Below, piece by piece: positions 18,964 through 28,914 of a stretch of 64,000 nt of DNA. Every line of letters begins with the position of its first letter. The first letter of the stretch is position 1. The stretch comes from Gracilaria domingensis (taxonomy: Eukaryota > Rhodophyta > Florideophyceae > Gracilariales > Gracilariaceae). The stretch covers positions 35,436-99,435 of the forward strand of contig VCMS01000207.1 in the NCBI GenBank assembly GCA_022539475.1, in the 5' to 3' direction. A program made the position numbers and the translations under genes. The notes under the pieces are model-generated. The model was given only the letters and a program-made list of their open reading frames with translations. It did not search any database and was not told the origin of the DNA.

Positions 18964-20270
18964 ATGGCTCACTGGCTTACGCGCGTGGCACTACTCTGCG
19001 CGCTGCTTTTAATATGTGATAATGCGAGAGTAAGGCGCATACCTGGTTCAAAGTTGGAACGCGATATCAAGGCGGGTTCCTCAAACGCTCCACACGTTCA
19101 GCGTAGCCCGCGCTCAGGAGCGTCGTGCAGCAGCAGCAGGCCTTGTAAGTACGCGCCGTAGCACGTTTATAGTCTATTGCAACTACTAACCAAGCATTCA
19201 TAACCAAAATGCAGGTTCAGGCGAAGGGTGCATCTGTTGGGAAGATGACGTTTGTCGAAACAATGATGTGTTTGCAGATAACGTCAGAGAATGCCAGGAA
19301 TGTGTTGTGGACGACGATTGCACCGGGACGTCCTACTGCGAGAGCTACTGGGCTGGAGATGTGGAGGGAATGTGGTGCTCTGACTGCGGGAGAGCTGCCA
19401 TGAATACTGCTGCTCTGAAATGCATGACGCCTTGCAATAACTCACAACCAGGAAATCAAGAATGCCAGGAAGTCGACTGCTATGACGGTGTAATGGGTTC
19501 CTCAGTCGGTTACGATGTCGTATATGGCGGCGATTGTGTATGCAGGTGTTGCAATGGGGTACGTGAACCAGCTCTCTTTCTTGGCTTGTGTTTTGCGCTA
19601 ACTGACGCATGTTCATTTTCGTATTGGCGTCCAGCAAACACCCGATTGTGTAAGTGACTACGATTCCGGAGCGATGATGATCATGACAGTAGTGCGTTCG
19701 CGATGCGAGTGCGTAGGAAGAAGCTCAGAGACAAATGGCTTCATAATGACGGACAGCGACAATGCAGCAGAGTCGCTCGTTGCGGACTGCGTGGAGACCG
19801 CCTGGCTGAAGAAAAACGGCTTCGCGCATGGAATTCTGAAGGAGAGGGGAGTTTCCAAAGTTTGGTGCATTCCGGGTCTGCCGTGTGCGACCGAAGGCCA
19901 CTTACTTGCGGAGTGCGACGCGCACGGCGCGTGTGAGCTGGTTCCATACTCGCAGGTTTGTCGGGAAAACGAGCTCGGATGCGTTGTAACTCACCGGCCC
20001 GTGTCAAGGCTTTCGCATTCCGTGGACTGGTCGTCGGTGCGAGTACGCCACCGAAAGGCGGGGATGAGCCTTCATCTGACTAGCGTGAGCCAGCACGTCA
20101 GCGGCGCGCTTTACGTCGTGTCGCACGCAATTGCTGTGGCTGCTTCTTATCTGGCTTCGAGAGGGTATGGAGGAGCATGTGACGCTGTGCTGCTGGCCGT
20201 GCTTTGGCTCGAGGAGTTGGTCTTTGACAGTGCTTCGTATAGGGCGCTTGTTCAACACACCACGGTGTAG
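18964..20270 (+). CDS. secreted cysteine-rich protein encoded by three exons
   Basis: Exons are 18964-19144, 19215-19558 and 19635-20270, giving 386 residues. The ATG opens a signal peptide (MAHWLTRVALLCALLLICDNA). Intron 1 (70 nt) splits a Cys codon in phase 1; intron 2 (76 nt) is phase 0. Joining keeps one frame and links Cys-rich stretches that otherwise stop early, which strongly supports splicing. Exon 2 has repeated Cys motifs (GCICWEDDVC, ECVVDDDC). Exon 3 contains C-x5-CATEGH, matching the C-x5-CATPGH module of the gene at 12203. It is therefore probably a secreted paralogue of that gene. The last 80 residues have few Cys and no recognised domain. Function is unknown. Confidence 0.85.
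19145..19214 (+). other. intron 1 of the cysteine-rich gene
   Basis: Donor GTAAGT, acceptor GCAG and a perfect TACTAAC branch-site consensus at 19184-19190, 24 nt before the acceptor AG. The 70-nt length and phase 1 join restore an open frame. Confidence 0.9.
19559..19634 (+). other. intron 2 of the cysteine-rich gene
   Basis: Donor GTACGT, acceptor CCAG and a candidate branch GCTAAC at 19597-19602. It is 76 nt and phase 0. Confidence 0.87.
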
Positions 20271-21290
20271 CGCTTCTATTCCCTCGATGGTTTTCGTCGG
20301 TGTAATACAATCCAACGTTTTAAATATTTGAATAGGTGAAACTTTTGCATTCGCACATTTTGACTAATTTTGAAACTTTTGGAATTGGACTTTTCGTAGC
20401 ATGAAATCACATCTGCAACGACGTCACACACGTACATCCTCTGTCCGCGTCCTCCAATTGTGTGGCCCAATCCCTGATCCTTCCAAGTTCATGAAACTTT
20501 GCCAACGGTGGTTCTTGATTTCTTGGATCAATGGTATATTGATGTCCGTTCTGTACCCTTTTCGGTGGGTACAGATCAGAGAGTCAATAGTGGGCAATTG
20601 CAATCTGAACCTTCTGAACCCACGATTTTAGGGGTGTTTGGAGGGGTTGGAATTTGTTTCATATTAGGGGTATAAGGTGGGTACAGATTCAAGGGAATGG
20701 GTAGTGCATGCTTGCTTCAGCCTGATTCCGACTCGTTGGGGCCCCATCTTGAATAAAGATTAAATGTGAACATTTTGGCGGTTTATCTCAGAATCTTTAC
20801 TCCATCGCAAATAGTAATTATTGGAGAAATTTGCAATGAAGTAATGGTCTTTTTCCAAGCTTTTTTGACAATTCGAATCGAATACCACTTTGCGAACCGA
20901 AGAGGTATTGCCCGTTTGGCATCAAACGCCTATTTGGGGTATGCATGATTTAGGACTCCATAAGAATACAGACCTTTAAGTAACAGATTCTTGACGGATA
21001 ACATAAAGTTTACACCCTTTCTCGTGTTCCCATTCTCCTCCCTTCCCAATCCGGATTGAGGTAGAGCTACATATTTGGAAACAACTCTTATGGAGTTTAA
21101 CGATGCATATTGCGTGTTTGTTCTTGCAAACTAGTGATAGCTTATTTTCTTTTTATCTCACAAATTTTGTTTCTCGTGATAAAAACCTGAAGGTAGTTAA
21201 ATGCGTGGTAAGATTTCTGATCCAGGTTCAAAGACGAAACTCACTGAAAGTCGGGTTCTTGTTCCTTTCACTCGTTTGCAATAATTTAAT
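20271..21290. other. AT-rich intergenic region
   Basis: No gene was recognised. GGTGGGTACAGAT-like words occur near 20565 and 20678. The base composition changes here from the GC-rich secreted cluster to a noticeably AT-richer block. Confidence 0.4.
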
Positions 21291-23093
21291 ATGACGAGTT
21301 CCCCACCTCAAACAAATTTACACAAACTCCATGCAGAGACTGCTAGTCATCATGAACTCGATCTGTCACGAAACAGCAATTCTCCGTATCGCAAAGGAGA
21401 CGCACTGGGGAATTACAGAAAGTGCTTTGCTAACCTTTCGATGAAAAATGTTTTTGGTCTGAAAGAAGACAAAGAGAGCATTGCCTCTCAGAAACTATTC
21501 GAACTTAAAATGGAGCAGTTCCATACAGACCTCCCTTCTCCTGAGCCTCTCACAGATCGCGAGGAAATGGAATATGACGATTTCAACGAATATCATGATT
21601 TCAACAAATATCATGATTTCAACGAAAAGGGGATTTATCAGGAAAGCGTTCTAGAGAATCCATCGAGAAAAGCTCTATGCATTCATGGGGATACCTCTGG
21701 GATCGTATCATCTGCTTTCCATGAAGAAACTTCTCAAGCTCAAACAGATTCTCTTCATCACGTTGTTGAAGACCACCCTCGTCAAAAGTATGACGATATT
21801 GGAATTCAAAGCTTTCCTGAACACGTTAAATGCCATTCGCTACAAGCCTTGGAGATCGAAAAAGTCAGGAATATCGCAGCTACCTTGCCTTGTTCACCTA
21901 ATCTCACTGCGGAGATGGGAGCAGCTAAACCGTTGAAGCGGGAATGTGAGGTTGTGAAAAATGTGAATTCTCCTGAGAAGAAGCAAAGTAATTCAGTGAG
22001 TAACATTTCAAAAGTGACAAGCATTGATTATGCTGACATCGGACTTTCGGAAGAATTTGTTAGAGCACGTGAGGATATTTCGACATTCTGCGCTAAAAAG
22101 AAATGGAAAGAGCGTTACGCTACTAAGAACACTTTTGCAGTTGGTCGTGCTAAAGATATAAGAGAGGGGTCCTGTATCGAAGCCTTTTGGAACCTTGATC
22201 TCCAGTGGTACAGAGGTACAGTTCAAACTCTTACCGGGTCAGGTTCTCAAACTAAAATCGATGTTCTCTACGATGATGGGGATAGGGAAACAATGTCGGA
22301 TCTGTCGAATTCAAGATGGAGGAGAATAGAAAGGTGTGAAGGGAGACCTAGACTCACATTTGAACCTTCCAAATCACGAAGATCACGTTATGATCAAGTA
22401 ATGAGAGATATTGACAGCCGAAAACGAGAAAAAGATTCCCAACATTTCCTTGCTGTTAAGGGAGAGTTTTGCATATCCTCTTCGGACTACAGCACCTTAA
22501 AGGAAAAAGAATGGCTTTCAGACGTGGTCATTGAGGCTTTCATTCTCCGATTAATTATGATCTCAAGACATAAGGCTGACAAACGATTCATGTATATATC
22601 ATCTTTTGCTACTTCAGATCCTAATATGAATGAGAAATATATGCATGGAATACTATTTCATGACATCGATGGAATGATATGGCCTATACATGTTGTGAAC
22701 CATTGGATGCTCTGTTACGTCGACATGTCAACTCGTGAGTTTGTATTGCTTGACCCATGCAATGTGCACAGCAGATCTTTGAGAAATGCTAAGACTTGTC
22801 AACTCATTAAGAACGTACTGCACCGCATGGGAGAGAGCTATAATTCAAAATACGGCGATTCAAGGCCTTGGAAAGCCGTTCCTTCTCAATCTTTTGCTAC
22901 ACGCTTAAACCTTCCAGCACAGCCGCATGATAATGCAAGTGATTGTGGCGTGCTTGTGTGTTATTATGCCTGGGCTATTCTTGTCGGTGGAGCTTTTAGT
23001 ACGAAGTTCTCGGAGTTAAAAGGAAAGGAATTCGATTCATTGATGAAGAAGGCAAGGGTTATGATCGGTGGCTACATTGCTGAGAAAAAATGA
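21291..23093 (+). CDS. Ulp1/SENP-type cysteine protease with Tudor-like domain
   Basis: This 600-residue frame has a long, probably disordered N-terminal half with a short repeat of DFN-EYH type at about 96-112. A Tudor-like segment follows at about 290-348 (A.W..D..WYRGTV, then DVLYDDGDRET). A C48 peptidase domain fills about 400-590. The catalytic set is visible: H471 in VNHW, D488 in LLDPCN, Q544 in PAQPHDN and C552 in DCGV. The family removes SUMO or related modifiers. The Tudor-like fold could bind methylated protein tails. Ulp1 domains are also carried by some DNA transposons, and a transposase-like relic lies 2.3 kb downstream, so a transposon cargo origin is possible. The protease assignment is firm; the substrate is unknown. 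Confidence 0.9.
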   Translation: MTSSPPQTNLHKLHAETASHHELDLSRNSNSPYRKGDALGNYRKCFANLSMKNVFGLKEDKESIASQKLFELKMEQFHTDLPSPEPLTDREEMEYDDFNEYHDFNKYHDFNEKGIYQESVLENPSRKALCIHGDTSGIVSSAFHEETSQAQTDSLHHVVEDHPRQKYDDIGIQSFPEHVKCHSLQALEIEKVRNIAATLPCSPNLTAEMGAAKPLKRECEVVKNVNSPEKKQSNSVSNISKVTSIDYADIGLSEEFVRAREDISTFCAKKKWKERYATKNTFAVGRAKDIREGSCIEAFWNLDLQWYRGTVQTLTGSGSQTKIDVLYDDGDRETMSDLSNSRWRRIERCEGRPRLTFEPSKSRRSRYDQVMRDIDSRKREKDSQHFLAVKGEFCISSSDYSTLKEKEWLSDVVIEAFILRLIMISRHKADKRFMYISSFATSDPNMNEKYMHGILFHDIDGMIWPIHVVNHWMLCYVDMSTREFVLLDPCNVHSRSLRNAKTCQLIKNVLHRMGESYNSKYGDSRPWKAVPSQSFATRLNLPAQPHDNASDCGVLVCYYAWAILVGGAFSTKFSELKGKEFDSLMKKARVMIGGYIAEKK

Positions 23094-25415
23094 GTCAATA
23101 AAGTATCTTTTCATCAGAAGAAAGCAGGTCCGTATTTTGTGACTACTTTTTGAAGTTGGTCAAGTTGGTGTAAACTATAGTTTACGTGGCCTTTTGCAGA
23201 AACATCATGCCTCTACCAGTACACTGAGAATTGGTAGATTGCTTTGCCTACTATAGATATGTACTCAAACCGTAGAAACCTTAACCAAACAATATGTACT
23301 CAAACATATTTAAAGAACATACAGAAACATCACCCCTCTACAAGAGATGAGGGGGCGGAATAGTGTCATCGTCCCATTCATTTGACGCCAGCTGAGCGAT
23401 ATGGAGTCCGTTACCAGCCACTGCCTCGTTCGCTTTATCAGTATCAATTAGAGCATTACTACTACTTTAGCCCATCTTTCTAGCACTCTTTCCCATATAT
23501 TCCCTTTTTTAGCTCTTTATGACGTGTTTCTGCTCGTTAGCGCCAATTTCATAAATTCGAGTTTGATTCTTTCGGAACAATACGCCATCTTCTTTCCTAA
23601 GCAGATTTTTGGATACATGGAAATTCGTCAACGCCAAACAGGACCTCAAAAACATTTTTATGTTTGACCTTTCCGACGTCCACTTATTTCCAGATATTCT
23701 CCAGCACTTTTGCAACCCTCCAAAATGATTCTCAACAACAATTTCTTCGTGAAATATGGCTTTGCGGCGACGACTTTTCCTCAAATGATATAAAGCCCTT
23801 CATACGCTTTTTATTCGAATAAGTACAACGTGCGTAGTCTTTATTACCCATATATCATTTATTCATTAAAAATGCCCATTCATATAAATAGCTCTCGAAT
23901 GAAGCCCCATCATCAGCAATACCTTCTTCTACGTTCTCTCATTTTTAGAAGTTCTTTTAAGAACAGAGACATTTTGGTTAAAAATCGCGTTATCAGAAGC
24001 AGAAGCAGAAACAAATTCCAAAACACGAATTGCTGATTGACCGCGTAAAAAAATCGTTCACTTTAAACCATAGAACTTACGTCTCCCAGGAAAACACCTT
24101 TTCGTTTTCCTTGACACACCGGCTAAAACGTGTTTAATTTTTTAAAACCAAATCCGTACAGTAGTGTAGGCGTTATTTTTAAACGGAATAACGCTGGTGG
24201 TGACAAATCCAACAGAAAGCAGAAATGCCAGGAGCCACCAGCCAAAAATGGCGACGTGCAAATGTGCACAATAAAATAGGCAACAAATAAAAACACGGAA
24301 AGCGCCAACGCGAACTTAACATCACGACTCGAAACAATTCGGCAAAAATTTGTGTCAAGCTCCAGATATGAATTAAAAACGAAACGCCTAACACTCGTGC
24401 AAAGCATTAGACACAACATCTACTATACTTTAAAAATATTACTGCTAAACTTCAAACCCGAACTTATAATAATAGCAATACATAAAAGCAGCCAATTCTC
24501 AGAGAGATTTGAAAAAACAAAACAACCAACAACAAGAAAAAAGCCAAAATGACCTTATGGCTACAAATGGGAATGAAATTTGATGGACAGAAACCCAACA
24601 CACTTTCTCAAAAAAAGCAAGTTTGAAGAAACCTTGATCACCAAATGTCGCTGTTTGTTTCAGGTAGTAGTGGGTCGTAGGCGGTTAGATAGTACCCAAG
24701 AAGCATCGTTCGAACTATTTTTTACCTTATATAGACGATTCTACACTCGTGACAACCTTCTTTTGCAGAGAAAATACCATAGAAACAATTCTTACAGTCT
24801 TGCAACTTTGAGGAGTTGATAAGAGATTTTAGGACAATATGTCGCCTTACCAATGCCATACCGGTTCATCCTATGAAGCTTTCTGCCATCGATCTTTTTC
24901 TTACAATTCGGAACTGAAGTTCTAAAATTCCTAAACTATTCTAAGAACTTTTAAACACGTCTTTCAGAAATTTCTACATCGTCCCGAGTCTAACCCTCAT
25001 GACTGTTGGGTGAGGATTTCTCCTCACCCAATTTTCAGGGTAATGCTGGGTGAAATAGTGTCATTTTACCCGCCCTCGGTGCGTTGGTCCCAACGCAGGA
25101 TGAGGCTTACCCTAAAAAGGTTAGGTTACCCTACTTTTCATCCAATGCAATCATACTTTTACCTTCTGGGATCTGGCTCCTCACCCGAACCATTGCAAAG
25201 CCATCATCCTTGGAATGCCCGCATTTAGCCATTCCTGTGCAATGTCACAGAACATCTTACCCAGCTTAGCCCCTCCTTTGTAATCAGCGGTAGATACCTT
25301 TGTCCCTAGTCTCCTTCACGCAGATCTCGACCAACAGCAATCCTCCTTTTTCTCTCACAGTCAGCACAGCAACTTTCAATCCGCACATGATACTAATTCT
25401 CAATAAATCTCCCCA
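23094..25415. other. AT-rich intergenic region without recognised genes
   Basis: These 2.3 kb contain only short overlapping frames on both strands with no domains. One strong feature is the perfect hairpin at 25006-25031. The region may be decayed transposon sequence, but I found no terminal repeats. Confidence 0.4.
25006..25031. repeat. perfect 11-bp inverted repeat
   Basis: TTGGGTGAGGA (25006-25016), a 4-nt loop, then its exact reverse complement (25021-25031). It could fold as a hairpin. It lies about 390 nt upstream of the transposase-like frame. Confidence 0.8.
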
Positions 25416-28400
25416 ATGCCTTTCAATCTCGATGAAAACGGCAAAACTGGAGGCAACTGTGACACAAATCTTCAACAGCAGCAAACATTGGACGAATATA
25501 TGGGCAACACAAATAATTTTATCTCTGCAGACAAAAGCGAAGATTATCTTTTATTCGTTTTAGATCTTGCAGTTGAGACTTTAAGCGATAGTTCTGGTTC
25601 TACCATCGATCTCCTTCGCAATTTGCAGGAAGAAATTTGCAAAATACCTGAGGCAAAAAAAAATGAACTGCAGAATCAGAGGAACTCAAAGTCGGTTAAC
25701 AAGAGCTTGCACCAATCAACATAGAATGTCGAAGAAGCCAAAAAAAGTTGCAGTCCAAGATAGGTGGTCTTCCGTTTTCAATTTCGAATGGACTGTATTC
25801 TAGAAGACTCATTGGATTCACATGGATAGAATTTGAACGAAAATGATGTAGCTCCAGAGCGAGATATGTTAACATTGATTGACAATGGGCAGCGCGACTG
25901 GACTTATTGTTCACCGTTTCATGAAATTGAGCTTGATTTGGATGAGTTCAACGCAGACTTAGGAAACCAGTTTTTATACGAAGCAAACACAATATTGAGA
26001 ACCTTTACGAAGAAGCTTTAAGATTCAGAGACCCAAGGCTCTCGTCTTTTGAGTGAGTCTGGTCTTTCCCGCTCGGACATGTTTTACGTTTTCCTTCCGG
26101 AATATATGCTATCCAAAATTGCAACGAATGCAAACAGCGTGTTACGCGCACGTCGACAATCCTTAACGAACGTCTATGAGCTGAAAGGTGTTTTGATTTA
26201 ACATGTTTTGGCGGCCTCCTATTCAACTTCTGAAGAAGTAATGACGTCACCAGAGAACATGGAATCTTTTTCCCAAATCAGTGTTAGTGGCGAACGATAT
26301 AGTCATGTGTGGTCTGCTTCGAGCTGTACCAAGCAGCGGCGGCAACCTGTTGAAGAGTGTGGAACAGGTTGTTCTAATTTTCCTCGAAGAGCAAACGCGT
26401 TGATGACGGAGTTAGAGGATGAACTTGCTTCGATTAGTAGGCTGCTCTTGTTGGTACCAGGAGCAACTGTTCATAGTCTCGACGACGATCACCGAAGATT
26501 GCGATCAAGAGCAGTGGCGAAATTGACGCTTATGAGTCACATCAACAACCCTAAAAAAGCCTTGAGCCCTGTTAACAACACTATATGCTCCGCATTGAAT
26601 CCCGTATTTCTCGCAAGCCACTACTCCAGAACTGGAGAAAAATCATTGGATGGATGGGAGAGGCTCGTGAGATTCTTACAGGGTGTTCCAACGACCGGAC
26701 CAATCAAGCCTATGGTGGACTTTCACTTTGCCGCTGACCGAGGCTACAGTCATCAAGAGGCAATTGATTTCGTAAATGACAGACTGGGTGCTACAATTTT
26801 CGGAAGGCACAAACGTTCACTTGATTATCCGTTTGTGTTTGGTGACGGCCCTATCGGGAAGCGTCACAAGGGAATGGAGGTGAGCGAGAAAGGATGTCCA
26901 GCTATCTAGTCGGCTCGAAGAAAGCCAGGTAAGCCTTCAGGCAGACCCGTAGAGGCCATCGTTTACCGGGAAAGCTATAGCGGACGAATTGCTGCAGTCT
27001 ATCACAATGACGACAGTTTGTTCAACGCTTCAAAGTTTACGCTAGTTCAGAAGAGTGGATACAGGTTGTTCAAAACCCCAGAAGAACGCGAGGTGTTTCA
27101 TCGTATATTTGCGAAAACTTCTACCAGTACTCGTTCTTCCAATGAAATTGGTACTGACAGTGCTCTTGTTTCGCGATTGCGTGTCGCGAATGTAATTTCT
27201 GGTGTGCAGGAAGTCACCTTGCTTCAGTCTAAAGAATCAGGGTGGTTCCTCGGTCATGCATTTCGATATACATCTCGTACTAGTAACAGGTTTATTCGAA
27301 CTCTTGCTGATAGTTTTGAAGCGAACGTGAAGTCATTAGCAGAGATGTTGAAACGAAAGGAGACTCGATTTGGTGCATTAGTTTTCCCGGAGGATGCTGT
27401 AGAAGGCGGTACGCGTCTCAAGATGAAGGCTGTGTCCCTTTGTCTTTGCTTGAATATGAAGATGCAATCAGCTCCCGTGGTATCTGATTTTGAGGACGCA
27501 AGGGCATTTGTTCTCACGGCAACGGCAGAAGAACTTATGGCAAAGAATATACAAGAGCTTTTGTCCAAAATGAGCAGCGTTGGACGGCGTCTTCCGAGGT
27601 CCATGAGGAAGCCTCAGATAATTGAAGCAGTTCTAAAACTGCAGTCGGATGTTCAGACTGGGGTCGTTGTTATTGAGAACAGTAGCCTTCAGTCTTTGAC
27701 GTTGGAGCAGCAGCTTTAAAATGATATCAAAAACTTCAAAGAGTCCTTGTACAAAAGAGTAGAGCAAAACGCCCTTTGTGGGGATGAACCGAGGTATTTT
27801 TCATAAGTTGTTGATCCGTTACCGGCTTCGACACCTCAGGTTATGAGAGGCTACTGGGGTAGTGCCCCTATTTTGGGGTATGCCTAGGAAGGGTAGTATT
27901 TCCACACACGTGTGCCAAGTCGGCCCGATAGCGGGTGCGCCGTGGTAAGGCTGCCACGCGGGCACACCTGTAGTGTATTGGCCGGCATCGCCGGATAGTT
28001 AGATATTTCACTTGATATTTTCAAGTGCCGTATATAAGTTGCGGCACTTGCCGCCATTGTACGGGAAGTAAACCTCAAGGAGGCTTCTGGCTCTGACTTT
28101 CTTGCCGCTTGTGAACGGTCTACGTCCCTAATCGGGCAAGCCGCCACAATTCCGGGCTAGTCATCCGACCTCTACCACTAAGGATTCCTAGACCGTCGTC
28201 ACGGCATCTTTTGTTGTTTCTTTGTTATTATTTCCGTCATACGGCTCTCGTCTCTCTGCCCTGCTATACAGGTTTTTGCACACTAGTCTCGGGACTTATT
28301 CCCGTTTATCACGAGTCAGTGCTCCGCAGTGCGGCTCGTTTGTTGATCCCCTGTCACTCCGTACCGTTAGGCTGGATATCTCCACTCGCTGTGGCTTGTC

Positions 28401-28914
28401 GGGACAACCGGACACCTACGCCGGTTCTTCCCCTTCACCTCTGACTGCACGCTCAGATCTTGGCCACCCAGACTTACACCCGGCATCGCGCTGGACCTAT
28501 CAGGGGGTTCTACTGCTCCAAGTACCCCTATAGAGAGCAGGTTTCGAACACCCTGCAGTTGCGCTTTTCGCGACGCGGCTCTTGTTTACCCACTCATGGG
28601 ATTGCACCACAAAAAGCTCTTTAGAATCGTTGGTCATAAAGCCTCTTTTAAGTACAGTAGGGATTACGGAAGGTAGTTTTAAAGAGGCTCAAGTGCTGAA
28701 GGCTCTGCCGCACTTTTTTGACAATAAAACGACTACACGGTGGTGTTTTGATGGAATCAAAGAGGAAACGTTTAATCTTAACGTTGATTATGTAAGAACG
28801 GTTGGACTTATATCCTCTGGAACAGAAATGATGGCTTCCGACAGTCCAGGGGAGCTGAAAAGTACCAGCGTACCAACAGTACTAAACACTTCTAGATCAA
28901 ACAACCAAAAGTGA
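25416..28914 (+). pseudogene. long transposase-like frame with seven UAA/UAG codons, split by a solo LTR
   Basis: Once the solo LTR and one copy of its target duplication are subtracted, a single frame runs 880 codons from the ATG at 25416 to a TGA at 28912-28914. Inside it are seven stops: TAG at 25722, 25761, 25827 and 26907; TAA at 26019, 26199 and 27717. No TGA and no frameshift is present. Coding character continues between the stops. The middle part resembles a cut-and-paste transposase: an LP-E-LSKIATNAN region, then WERLVRFLQGV, then DFHFAADRGYSHQEAI, then LDYPFVFGDG followed by a basic K.HKG segment. I cannot assign the superfamily with certainty (piggyBac-like or Mutator-like order). 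It is either a relic altered by base substitutions only or a frame meant for a code that reads UAR as an amino acid. Confidence 0.6.
27758..28611 (+). repeat. solo LTR of the gypsy family, flanked by AAAAG target duplications
   Basis: The sequence matches the LTR at 5574-6431 over its full length, in the opposite orientation. The first base is A instead of T. A TATA box (TATATAAG) is at 28031-28038 within the inverted repeat CAAGTGCCG / CGGCACTTG. The direct repeats AAAAG at 27753-27757 and 28612-28616 are a perfect 5-bp target duplication. This shows insertion followed by LTR-LTR recombination. Confidence 0.95.
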
